A DNA stretch of 64,000 nt from Pseudomonadota bacterium (lineage in GTDB: Bacteria > Pseudomonadota > Gammaproteobacteria > Steroidobacterales > Steroidobacteraceae): the NCBI GenBank assembly GCA_018241525.1, contig JAFEDR010000012.1, positions 248,001-312,000 of the forward strand, given 5' to 3'. The position numbers were made by a program, and so were the translations under genes. The notes under the pieces are model-generated. The model worked only from the letters and a program-made list of their open reading frames with translations. It made no database searches and was not told the origin of the DNA. This document shows positions 56,079-64,000 of the stretch, in pieces. The stretch's first letter is position 1; the number at the start of each line of letters is the position of its first letter.

Positions 56079-56683
56079 TGTTCACGGGCATCGTGCAGGG
56101 CATTGGCACCGTCGCGGCACTGACGCCGCGCGCCGGCGATGTCGAGCTCGTCGTCGACGCCGGCGGGCTCGATCTGGGCGGCGTCGCGGTCGGCGACAGC
56201 ATCTCGGTCTCGGGCGCCTGCCTGACCGCGACCCGCCTCGACGCGCAGCGCTTCGCCGCCGACGTCTCGAACGAGACCCTCGCCCGCACCACGCTCGGTG
56301 CCCTCAGGCCGGGGGATCCGGTGAACCTCGAGCGGGCGCTGCGCGCCGGCGATGCGCTCGGTGGCCACTACGTGACCGGCCACGTCGACGGACTCGCGCG
56401 CCTCGTTCGCGCGCACGACGACGGCCGCTCGTTGCGGCTCGAGTTCGAGGTGCCGGCGGGACTCGCGCGCTACGTGGCGCCGAAGGGCTCGGTCACGCTC
56501 GCCGGCGTGAGCCTGACGGTCAACGAGGTCGAGGGCGCGCGCTTCGGCGTCAACCTGATCCCGCATACGCAGCTCGTGACCACGCTCGGCCGGCTGCGCC
56601 CGGGCGACCCGGTGAACCTCGAGATCGACATCATCGCGCGCTACGTCGAGCGCCTCGTGAACGCCGGCCGGTCGCCGGCCTGA
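56078..56683 (+). CDS. ribE: Riboflavin synthase alpha subunit
   Basis: Dismutates lumazine to riboflavin. The 201 residues show the hallmark FTGIVQGIG start, two lumazine-binding repeats, GHYVTGHVDGLARL, and GSVTLAGVSLTVNEV. ATG 56078 overlaps the ribD stop. The next rib gene, ribB, is delayed by an insertion of three unrelated genes. Confidence 0.96.
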   Translation: MFTGIVQGIGTVAALTPRAGDVELVVDAGGLDLGGVAVGDSISVSGACLTATRLDAQRFAADVSNETLARTTLGALRPGDPVNLERALRAGDALGGHYVTGHVDGLARLVRAHDDGRSLRLEFEVPAGLARYVAPKGSVTLAGVSLTVNEVEGARFGVNLIPHTQLVTTLGRLRPGDPVNLEIDIIARYVERLVNAGRSPA

Positions 56684-56717
56684 GCGTGGCCGGGCCGCGC
56701 CCGCAGGGAGAAGGCCG

Positions 56718-58433
56718 ATGCTGAACCGTCGCCAGCTGATCGCGCTCGGGGTCGGCGCCGCCGCCGCCGGCGTCGCCGGGCCCGCCTGGGTGGCCGAGCG
56801 CGACGCCGACGACGCAGGTCCCTATCGCGGCGGCTTCGCCGCGCTCGACCGCTTCATCGCCGGCTACCTCGAGGACCTCGGCGCGCCCGGGCTGACGCTG
56901 GTGCTCGCCGATACCGGCGGCGTGCGCCGGGTCGCGTCCTACGGGCTCGGCGACCTGGCGCGCCGCGAGCCGGTGCGCACCGACGAGCTGTTCGAGATCG
57001 GCTCGATCACGAAGTCGTTCGTCGCGCTCGGGCTGCTGCAGCTCTGGGACGAGGGCAAGCTCGACCTCGACCGGCCGGTGCACGCCTACCTGCCGTGGCT
57101 GCGCATCGAGCCCGTGCTCGGGCCGATCACGGTGCACCATTTCATGACGCACGGCGCGGGCCTGCCGGACGGGCCGCTGTTTCCGCCGGATCCCGCGTTT
57201 CGGCACCGGCCGGCCAACCCGCCGGGCCGCGACTTCCATTACTGCAACATGGCCTGGGAGGCGCTCGGCCACCTGCTCGCGACGCTCGACGGGCGGCCGT
57301 TACCGGAGGCGCTGCGGGCACGGTTGTTCACGCCGCTCGGCATGTCTGCCTCCGAGCCCGCCACCACCTTCGAGACACGCGAGCGGATGGCGCCGAGCTA
57401 CGTCGCCTACCTCGGCGACCGGCCCTATCCGCGCCGCGGGCGGCTGGCCGAGGCGCCGGCGATCGTCACGACCAGCGGCGCCGGCTGCATCGCCGCGACG
57501 CCACGCGACATGGGGCGGTACCTCACGATGCTGCTGAACCGCGGCGCGCTGCCGGCCGGCCGACTGGTGTCGGCGGCGGCCTTCGAGCGCTTCGCGACGC
57601 CGTACATCGCCGCCGAGGAGTTCGGCAACGACGCCCACTACGGCTACGGCATCGCGATCGACCGCTTCGACGGCCATCGCCGCCTGCGCCACACCGGCGG
57701 CATGGTGTCCTTCGCCTCGGCGCTCGAGGTCGACCTCGACGAGGGCGTCGGCGTATTCGCGTCGGTGAACGCCATGCAGGGCGTGCGGCCGCGGCCGGTG
57801 GCGGAATTCGCATTGCGCGTGATGCGCGCCGGCCGCGCGCGCACCCCGCTGCCGGCGCAGCCGCCGCGGCAGGATCCGCGGCGCGTCGAGCACGCCGCCG
57901 ATTACGCGGGGCGCTACGCGGGCGCGGCCGGCAGCGTGCTCGAGCTCGAGGCGGACGGCGAGCATCTCTACCTGCGCCTCGACGGCGGCCGGGTCGCGCT
58001 CGAGCCGTCGGTCGAGCTGCCGGAGGCCTTCGTGGTCGCGCATCGCGACTTCGCCCAGTACCTGCTGCTCTTCACGCGCGCCGACGCGCGCGACCCGCGC
58101 AGCCCGGTGCTCGAGGCCGGTCACGGCGCGCAGTGGTATGCACGCGCCGAGTACGCCGGCCCGCGGGAATTCCCGGCGCCGGCCGAGTGGCGGGCCTACG
58201 TCGGCCACTACCGCAGCGAAGATCCGTGGCTCGGCAGCCACCGGGTGGTCGTGCGCCGCGGGCGGCTGTGGCTCGACGGGGTGCTGCCGCTGGAGCCGGG
58301 CGAAGGCGGCCTCTTTCACCTGCGCGACGAGGAGCGCAGCCCGGAGTGGGTGCGCTTCGGCGATCTGGCGGGTGGCCAGGCGATGCGGCTGACGCTGTCG
58401 GGCGCCGACCTCGTGCGGGTCGCGACCGCCTGA
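56718..58433 (+). CDS. Exported serine hydrolase, class C beta-lactamase-like
   Basis: A 571-residue serine hydrolase. The N-terminus has NRRQLIALG, a Tat-like signal with alanine-rich core. The nucleophile motif is GSITKSFV (SxxK, about residue 96), the second motif YCNMAWEALG (YxN), and HTGG near residue 325 takes the KTG place. C-terminal residues 390-571 look like one or two beta domains of the DUF3471 sort. Relatives include esterases and peptidases; antibiotic hydrolysis is not implied. ATG has GGGAGAAGG upstream. Confidence 0.85.
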   Translation: MLNRRQLIALGVGAAAAGVAGPAWVAERDADDAGPYRGGFAALDRFIAGYLEDLGAPGLTLVLADTGGVRRVASYGLGDLARREPVRTDELFEIGSITKSFVALGLLQLWDEGKLDLDRPVHAYLPWLRIEPVLGPITVHHFMTHGAGLPDGPLFPPDPAFRHRPANPPGRDFHYCNMAWEALGHLLATLDGRPLPEALRARLFTPLGMSASEPATTFETRERMAPSYVAYLGDRPYPRRGRLAEAPAIVTTSGAGCIAATPRDMGRYLTMLLNRGALPAGRLVSAAAFERFATPYIAAEEFGNDAHYGYGIAIDRFDGHRRLRHTGGMVSFASALEVDLDEGVGVFASVNAMQGVRPRPVAEFALRVMRAGRARTPLPAQPPRQDPRRVEHAADYAGRYAGAAGSVLELEADGEHLYLRLDGGRVALEPSVELPEAFVVAHRDFAQYLLLFTRADARDPRSPVLEAGHGAQWYARAEYAGPREFPAPAEWRAYVGHYRSEDPWLGSHRVVVRRGRLWLDGVLPLEPGEGGLFHLRDEERSPEWVRFGDLAGGQAMRLTLSGADLVRVATA

Positions 58434-58458
58434 GCGCCGCTCAGCCGGTGCCGGTCGC
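58422..58458. terminator. Nested hairpins between serine hydrolase and GNAT gene
   Basis: An outer repeat GCGACCG (58422-58428)/CGGTCGC (58452-58458) encloses CTGAGC (58430-58435)/GCTCAG (58439-58444). The inner arms contain the stop codons of both convergent genes. No T-run. Confidence 0.4.
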
Positions 58459-58920
58459 GGCGCGGACCGCGAGGTCGCGCTCGTAGCGCAGCGCGTCCTC
58501 GACGCCCTGGTAGTAGCCGCGCACCGTGCCGCAGGGTCGGTAGCCGAGCGCCGCGTAGAAGTCGCGGGCGGTGCGGTTCGAGGCGCGCAGCTCGAGGCGG
58601 ATCGTGAAGGTCCCCGCGACCCGGGCAGTCTCCTCGAGCCAGGCGACGAGCTGGCGGCCGACGCCGCGCCGCTGGTGGACGGGTTCGACCGCGAGCAGGT
58701 TCAGGTGCGCCGCGTCGTCGCCGTACCGCATGATCGCGACGCCGCCGATCGAGCCCGCGATCCGCGCCGTCAACACGAGGCTGTCGTCGTGCCGGCGATG
58801 GCGCTCGATGCGTTCCGCGGTCCAGCACGGCTCGAGACCGGACTCGACGAGGCGCCGCGACATCGCCGCGATCCGCGGCGCGTCGCCGCGCCGCGCCGGC
58901 GCTATCAGGATCGCGTCCAT
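58441..58920 (-). CDS. GNAT acetyltransferase, RimI-like
   Basis: A 159-residue N-acetyltransferase. The acetyl-CoA motif is QRRGVGRQLVAW near residue 85, followed by NRTARDFYAALGYRPCGTVRGYYQ, very like the RimI C-terminal motif. The substrate is unknown; a ribosomal or other protein N-terminus is possible. ATG 58920 is chosen; GACAAT ends six bases before it on the reverse strand. It is divergent from the SUI1 gene. Confidence 0.8.
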   Translation of the reverse strand: MDAILIAPARRGDAPRIAAMSRRLVESGLEPCWTAERIERHRRHDDSLVLTARIAGSIGGVAIMRYGDDAAHLNLLAVEPVHQRRGVGRQLVAWLEETARVAGTFTIRLELRASNRTARDFYAALGYRPCGTVRGYYQGVEDALRYERDLAVRAATGTG

Positions 58921-58974
58921 GCGCGCATTGTCGGTCGGCCCCGGCGGCCCGTCGAGTCCGGCGCGGCTGCCGGG

Positions 58975-58980
58975 TACACT
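58975..58980 (+). promoter_or_regulatory. -10-like element directly before the SUI1 gene
   Basis: TACACT with eight bases to GTG 58989 and no ribosome binding site. Paired with GACAAT (reverse, 58927-58932) for the divergent GNAT gene. Confidence 0.3.
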
Positions 58981-58988
58981 CGCGCCCC

Positions 58989-59357
58989 GTGAAGCCTTCC
59001 CGACCCGCCACCGGCTCGCGCCTCGTCTACTCGAGCGACGCGGGCCGCCTGTGTCCGGAGTGCGGCCAGCCAAAGGGGACCTGCCGCTGCGGCGCGCGGC
59101 GCGCGCTCGCGCCGCCGCCGGGCCCGGTCAGGGTCGGTCGCGAGACCCAGGGGCGCGGCGGCAAGGGCGTCACGGTCGTGACCGGCCTCGGGCTGGCACC
59201 GGCGGCGCTCGAGGAGCTCGCCCGGGCGCTCAAGCAGCGCTGCGGCAGCGGCGGGCGCGTAGTCGACGGCCGCATCGAGATCCAGGGCGAGCACCGCGAC
59301 ACGCTGGTGGCCGAGCTCGGCAAGCGCGGCATCGAGGCCAAGCGCGCCGGGGGCTGA
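58989..59357 (+). CDS. yciH: SUI1/eIF1-like protein YciH
   Basis: A 122-residue homologue of eukaryotic initiation factor 1. The N-terminus has a short cysteine motif (LCPECGQPKGTCRCG) and the C-terminal half the SUI1 fold: RGGKGVTVVTGLGL, LKQRCGSGGRVVDGRIEIQG. In bacteria its role is unclear. Start GTG 58989. It lies 51 bp upstream of ribB. Confidence 0.9.
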   Translation: MKPSRPATGSRLVYSSDAGRLCPECGQPKGTCRCGARRALAPPPGPVRVGRETQGRGGKGVTVVTGLGLAPAALEELARALKQRCGSGGRVVDGRIEIQGEHRDTLVAELGKRGIEAKRAGG

Positions 59358-59369
59358 GGGCGGCCCTGC

Positions 59370-59375
59370 TACAAT
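59370..59375 (+). promoter_or_regulatory. Candidate -10 of ribB-ribH-nusB-thiL
   Basis: TACAAT followed by GGCCGAC, giving a short leader of about 27 nt before the ribB ATG. No FMN riboswitch fits in this space. Confidence 0.45.
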
Positions 59376-59408
59376 GGCCGACCGCTGCAGCGCCGGCTTC
59401 CCCCGCCC

Positions 59409-60535
<1,127 letters not shown>

Positions 60536-60539
<4 letters not shown>

Positions 60540-61012
60540 CGAACGTCAGGATCGTCGAGGCCGACCTCGTCGCGCGCGACCTCAGGGTCGCGATCGTCGC
60601 CGCGCGCTTCAACGACTTCGTGGTCGCACGGCTGGTCGACGGCGCGATCGACGCACTGGTGCGGCACGGCGCGAGCGAGAAGAACCTCGAGGTGGTGCGC
60701 GTGCCGGGCGCCTTCGACATGCCGCTCGCAGTTCGCAAGCTCGCGCAGTCGCGCCGCTACGATGCGATCGTCGCGCTCGGCGCGGTGATCAAGGGCGAGA
60801 CCGCGCACTTCGACTACGTCGCCGGCGAGTGCTCCTCGGGCGTTGCCCGCGCGGCGCTCGAGACCGGCGTGCCGGTCGGCTTCGGCGTGCTCACCTGCGA
60901 GACCTTCGACCAGGCGATCGACCGCGCCGGCGGCAAGGCCGGCAACAAGGGTGCCGAGGCCGCGCTCGCCGCGCTCGAGATGGCGAACCTGCTGAAGCGC
61001 CTGGACGCCTGA
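60536..61012 (+). CDS. ribH: 6,7-dimethyl-8-ribityllumazine synthase
   Basis: Joins the butanone phosphate with the pyrimidine to form lumazine; assembles as a capsid-like particle in many species. The 158 residues show ARFNDFV, RVPGAFDMPLAVRKLA, and GAVIKGETAHFDYV with the catalytic His. The ATG overlaps the ribB stop (ATGA); nusB follows after two bases. Confidence 0.97.
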
Positions 61013-61014
61013 GG

Positions 61015-61464
61015 ATGGGGCGCGAGAGCGACGTCCGCGCGCTCGCCCGGGCGCGCCGCGCGGCCCGCAAGCTGCTGGCGCAGGCGCTCTACCAGCTGCA
61101 GGTCGGCGGCCAGCCCTGGCAGGACATCCACCACCAGTACCTGACCGAGCCCGACGCCGCCGGCGCCGACGCCGCGTTCTTCAAGGAGCTGCTGATGCGC
61201 ATCGCGGATGACCGCGCGGCGCTCGACGAGCGGCTCGCGCGCTACTCCGACATCGAGCCCGCGCGGCTCGACCCGATCGAGCACGGCATCCTGTGGGTGG
61301 CGCTGTACGAGCTCGAGCACCGCCCGGACGTGCCGTACCGGGTCGCGATCAGCGAGGCGGTCGAGCTCGCGAAGCGCTTCGGCGCCACCGACGGCCACAA
61401 GTACGTCAATGCCGTGCTCGACCGCGCGGCGGTCGAGCTGCGGCCGCACGAGCACGGCGGCTGA
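61015..61464 (+). CDS. nusB: Transcription antitermination factor NusB
   Basis: RNA-binding partner of NusE (S10) in rRNA antitermination. The 149 residues include RRAARKLLAQALYQLQ near the N-terminus and AISEAVELAKRFGATDGHKYVNAVLD near the C-terminus. ATG 61015, GAGG upstream. The ribH-nusB-thiL order is typical. Confidence 0.96.
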   Translation: MGRESDVRALARARRAARKLLAQALYQLQVGGQPWQDIHHQYLTEPDAAGADAAFFKELLMRIADDRAALDERLARYSDIEPARLDPIEHGILWVALYELEHRPDVPYRVAISEAVELAKRFGATDGHKYVNAVLDRAAVELRPHEHGG

Positions 61465-61472
61465 GACGGCCG

Positions 61473-62435
61473 GTGAACGAGTTCGAGCTGATCGAGCGGT
61501 ACTTCGCGAAGGTCGGCCCGAGCCGCGGCGACGTTCTGCTCGGCGTCGGCGACGATGCGGCGCTGCTGCGCGTGGCCGCGGGCCAGGAGCTGGTGGCCTG
61601 TACCGACACGCTGGTCGACGGCCGGCACTTCCCGGTCGGCACGCGCTCCGACGACGTCGGCTGGCGGGCGCTCGCCGTGAATCTCTCCGACCTCGCCGCG
61701 ATGGGCGCGTCGCCGGCGTGGGCGACGCTGGCGCTGACCCTGCCGGCGGCCGACGAGGACTGGCTCGAGGGCTTCGCGGCCGGCTTCGCCGCGCTCGCGC
61801 AGCTCCACGGCGTGGCGCTGGTGGGCGGCGACACCACCCAGGGACCGCTGACGATCACGGTCCAGGCGCTCGGCCTCGTGCCCGCGGGCAGCGCGCTGCG
61901 CCGCACTGGTGCACAGCCGGGCGACCTCGTGTACGTGACCGGCTGGCCGGGCGATGCGGCCGCCGGGCTCGCGCTGCTCGAGGGGCGGCTCGCGGGGCAG
62001 GGTGCCAATCGCGGCGCGCTCGAGACGAAGTTCCGGCGCCCGGAGCCGCGGGTCGCGTTCGGCCAGCGGCTGCGCGGCGTCGCGAGCGCGGCGATCGACG
62101 TCTCCGACGGCCTGGCGCAGGACCTCGGGCGGCTCGCGGCCGCCAGCGGCGTCGCGGCGGTGGTGCGCGCGCAGGAGCTGCCGCTGTCGCGCGCGCTCTA
62201 CGCCCTGGCCGGCGAGGCGCGGGCGCGCGACTACGTGCTGGCCGGAGGCGATGACTACGAGCTGCTGTTCACGGTGCCGCCGGCGGCACGCGGTGCGCTC
62301 GCGGCCGCGATGGCGGCGAGCGGCGCACCGGCCTGCCACTGCATCGGCGAGATCGTCGCCGGCCGCGGCGTGCGGGTCCTCGGCGAGCGCGGCGAGCTGC
62401 CGGTGCCGCGCGGCTGGGATCACTTCGCAACGTGA
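61473..62435 (+). CDS. thiL: Thiamine-monophosphate kinase
   Basis: Phosphorylates TMP to the cofactor TPP. The 320 residues show GVGDDAALLRVA, CTDTLVDGRHFP, AVNLSDLAAMGA, VGGDTTQG and AIDVSDGLAQDLG. GTG start 61473, eight bases after nusB. Here it ends the operon; pgpA, often next in Gammaproteobacteria, is absent. Confidence 0.95.
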   Translation: MNEFELIERYFAKVGPSRGDVLLGVGDDAALLRVAAGQELVACTDTLVDGRHFPVGTRSDDVGWRALAVNLSDLAAMGASPAWATLALTLPAADEDWLEGFAAGFAALAQLHGVALVGGDTTQGPLTITVQALGLVPAGSALRRTGAQPGDLVYVTGWPGDAAAGLALLEGRLAGQGANRGALETKFRRPEPRVAFGQRLRGVASAAIDVSDGLAQDLGRLAAASGVAAVVRAQELPLSRALYALAGEARARDYVLAGGDDYELLFTVPPAARGALAAAMAASGAPACHCIGEIVAGRGVRVLGERGELPVPRGWDHFAT

Positions 62436-62460
62436 ACTGCGTCACGGTCTGACAGGGACC

Positions 62461-62479
62461 TGAAGCGCGATGCGCTTCA
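62461..62479. other. Perfect hairpin between thiL and the kinase
   Basis: TGAAGCGC (62461-62468) and GCGCTTCA (62472-62479) with a GAT loop. It lies 25 bases after the thiL stop and overlaps the candidate kinase -35, so it may act as a terminator or as an operator. Confidence 0.45.
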
Positions 62480-62505
62480 CGGTGCGCGGCCGGCCGCGCC
62501 ACTAT
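62476..62505 (+). promoter_or_regulatory. Candidate promoter of the protein kinase gene
   Basis: TTCACG (62476-62481) and CACTAT (62500-62505), 18 bp apart. CACTAT overlaps the ATG at 62504, which argues for the downstream GTG start at 62552. Confidence 0.35.
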
Positions 62506-63895
62506 GCTCGTCGGCGATCCCGGAATACGTCGTGTCCGGGAACCCGCGGGAGTGCCGCCCATTCGCAGCCTGATTCCACCGCCGCCGGACGCGCGTCCCG
62601 ACCCGAAGATCCCGCGCCCGGGACGGCTGGTCCCGGAACGCATCGGCAAGTACGAGATCATCAAGGAAGTCGGCCGCGGCAGTACCGGCTGGGTGTACCT
62701 GTCGCACGACCCGTACTACGGGCGCGACGTCGCGATCAAGGTCTACAACATCGAGGCCAACGGCGACCCCGACAAGGCGCGCGTCGCGCGCAAGATGTTC
62801 CTGTCGGAAGCCCACATGGTGGGCATGCTGCAGCACCCGAACATCCTGCCGATCTACGACGCCGGCGAGGAAAACGGGCACTACTACATCGTCACCGAGT
62901 TCGTGCACGGCGCGCGCACACTGTCGGCGTACTGCAAGCCCGACAACCTGCTCCGCATCGACGACGTCGTCGAGCTGGTCTACAAGTGCGCGAAGGCGCT
63001 CGCCTACGCGCACGGCCGCGGCGTGATCCACCGCGACATCAAGCCTTCCAACGTGATGCTGACCGTCGACAGCGACGTCCGCATCATCGACTTCGGCATC
63101 GCGATCGTCGCCGACTCGGAGATCTCGCGCATCGAGGGCATCGCCGGCAGCCCCTCGTACATGTCGCCCGAGCAGGTGCAGTCGCTCGAGATCACCAACC
63201 GCTCCGACCTCTACTCGCTGGGCGCGGTGATGTACGAGCTACTGACCGGTTACCGGCCCTTCCGCGCCGGCAACCTCTCGAAGCTGCTGCACCAGATCGT
63301 CTACGCGACGCCGCCGCCGATCCACACGCTGCGAGCCGACATCCCCGAGGAGCTCGAGTCGGTGGTCGCGACCGCCATGCAGAAGGAGCCGGACAAGCGC
63401 TATCGCACCGGCACGGAGTTCGCGGCCGACCTGACGCGCGTGCACCAGCGGCTGCGTGCCGAGGCCAACAAGATCGACCGGCACGAGCAGTTCTCGATGC
63501 TGCGGCGCCTGAAGTTCTTCCACGACTTCTCGCACGCCGAGATCTGGGAAGTGCTGCGGGCCAGCCAGTGGCAGGCGTACGCCGAGGGCGAAGAGATCGT
63601 CAAGGAAGGCGAGATCGACGACCGCTTCTACATCATCGTCTCCGGCTCGGTGCGCGTCGAGCGCAACGGCCGCTCGCTCGGCACGCTCGACTTCGGCGAG
63701 TGCTTCGGCGAGACCAGCTACGTGCACGGCGCGAAGCGCCAGGCGACGATCCGCGCCCACGGCAACGTGACCGTGATGAAGGTCAGTTCGACGCTGCTGG
63801 AGCAGGTCTCGGCCTCCTGCCAGCTGCGGTTCAACAAGGTGTTCCTGCGCTCGCTGATCGGCCGCCTGCAGGGCGGCGAGACCGCGCCCAGCTGA
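62504..63895 (+). CDS. Ser/Thr protein kinase with C-terminal cyclic-nucleotide-binding domain
   Basis: A cytoplasmic protein of up to 463 residues. The kinase domain (about residues 48-315) is complete: GRGSTGWVYL, AIKVY with the ATP Lys, catalytic HRDIKPSNVML, DFG in IIDFGIAI, and SPSYMSPEQ. Residues 335-455 form a CNB domain with FGETSYVHGAKRQATIRA, keeping the Glu and Arg of the phosphate-binding cassette. No membrane helix. The start is uncertain: ATG 62504 lacks a ribosome site and overlaps a -10; GTG 62552 is plausible. It could act on the FHA protein at 41.4-42.6 kb, but that is inference. Confidence 0.9.
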   Translation: MLVGDPGIRRVREPAGVPPIRSLIPPPPDARPDPKIPRPGRLVPERIGKYEIIKEVGRGSTGWVYLSHDPYYGRDVAIKVYNIEANGDPDKARVARKMFLSEAHMVGMLQHPNILPIYDAGEENGHYYIVTEFVHGARTLSAYCKPDNLLRIDDVVELVYKCAKALAYAHGRGVIHRDIKPSNVMLTVDSDVRIIDFGIAIVADSEISRIEGIAGSPSYMSPEQVQSLEITNRSDLYSLGAVMYELLTGYRPFRAGNLSKLLHQIVYATPPPIHTLRADIPEELESVVATAMQKEPDKRYRTGTEFAADLTRVHQRLRAEANKIDRHEQFSMLRRLKFFHDFSHAEIWEVLRASQWQAYAEGEEIVKEGEIDDRFYIIVSGSVRVERNGRSLGTLDFGECFGETSYVHGAKRQATIRAHGNVTVMKVSSTLLEQVSASCQLRFNKVFLRSLIGRLQGGETAPS

Positions 63896-63902
63896 TCGAC
63901 GG

Positions 63903-63925
63903 CGGGCGGCGCGCCGCGCCGCCCG
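63903..63925. terminator. GC-rich hairpin between kinase and the reverse-strand gene
   Basis: CGGGCGGCGCG (63903-63913) and CGCGCCGCCCG (63915-63925) form a nearly loopless palindrome; about nine pairs with a five-base loop are realistic. It lies between convergent stops. No T-run. Confidence 0.4.
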
Positions 63926-63928
63926 TCC

Positions 63929-64000
63929 TCAAACCTCGGCCGCTTCCTTGTCGCGCTCGATCAGCGCGTAGGCCGAGTGGTTGTGGATCGACTCGAAGTT
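63929..64000 (-). CDS. 3' end of a reverse-strand gene, possibly GTP cyclohydrolase FolE2
   Basis: Only the last 23 codons are in the window, ending in TGA at 63929-63931. The peptide contains NFESIHNHSAYALIERDKE, which resembles the C-terminus of type IB GTP cyclohydrolase I (FolE2), the first enzyme of folate synthesis. The sequence is too short for certainty. Confidence 0.4.
   Translation of the reverse strand, partial: NFESIHNHSAYALIERDKEAAEV

Noticed and set aside
56718..58433. Antibiotic-resistance beta-lactamase
   Set aside because: SxxK and YxN are present, but HTGG and the extra C-terminal domains fit the broad serine-hydrolase family of esterases and peptidases; resistance is not supported.
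59376..59408. FMN riboswitch before ribB
   Set aside because: The leader is only about 30 nt, too short for the conserved aptamer, and its motifs are absent.

Overview
The window is a very GC-rich bacterial chromosome segment with strong GC bias at third codon positions and densely packed genes. Gene order is that of Gammaproteobacteria: tgt-yajC-secD-secF; suhB/trmJ-isc-ndk-rlmN-pilF-rodZ-hisS-yfgM-bamB-der/xseA-guaB-guaA; tadA/mltF-tRNA-Ser-purL; glyA-nrdR-ribD-ribE-ribB-ribH-nusB-thiL. A high-GC lineage near Xanthomonadales, Nevskiales or Steroidobacterales would fit, but this is inference and no rRNA or species marker is present. No insertion sequence, integrase, prophage gene or CRISPR array was seen.

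Layout. 1-4.1 kb: the end of tgt and the Sec accessory operon yajC-secD-secF. 4.1-8.3 kb: transporters (TerC-like, Kup, an APC amino-acid permease). 8.3-19.8 kb: suhB (reverse), then a long forward housekeeping series starting with trmJ and a shrunken isc locus (iscS, a degenerate IscU-like gene, iscA), through ndk, rlmN, pilF, rodZ, hisS, yfgM and bamB to der. 19.8-24.3 kb: xseA (reverse) and the GMP synthesis pair guaB-guaA. 24.3-39.2 kb: a looser accessory region of mostly single genes (TRIC channel, two M20 hydrolases, sterol-desaturase-like enzyme, AraC/DJ-1 regulator, S41-like protease, flavin monooxygenase, P-type ATPase, small unknowns), beginning with about 700 bp that holds only a gene remnant. 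39.2-43 kb: tadA, mltF, tRNA-Ser(CGA), an isolated T6SS-type FHA gene, a DUF1820 gene. 43-53 kb: purL, murI, a DUF4145-like gene, hutH-ettA (reverse), a deacetylase. 53-62.4 kb: glyA-nrdR and the riboflavin operon, split by a serine hydrolase, a GNAT gene and a SUI1 gene, then nusB-thiL. 62.5-63.9 kb: a Ser/Thr kinase fused to a cyclic-nucleotide-binding domain. The last bases hold the 3' end of a reverse-strand gene, possibly folE2.

Genes in the forward operons are tightly coupled: ATGA or GTGA overlaps join trmJ-iscS-iscU, rlmN-pilF-rodZ, yfgM-bamB, nrdR-ribD and ribB-ribH, and reverse-strand ettA-hutH. The most notable observations are: (1) an isc locus without iscR, hscB, hscA, fdx and iscX, whose IscU-like protein keeps one of three cluster cysteines and whose IscS ends before the tail that docks IscU in E. 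coli; (2) a RibB whose GTP-cyclohydrolase-like half lacks the zinc cysteines (RibBX type); (3) convergent gene pairs whose stop codons lie inside perfect or near-perfect inverted repeats; (4) several genes with a -10-like hexamer only 6-8 nt before the start codon, suggesting leaderless mRNAs; (5) T6SS-type signalling parts (TagH-like FHA protein, Ser/Thr kinase with CNB domain) without T6SS structural genes here.
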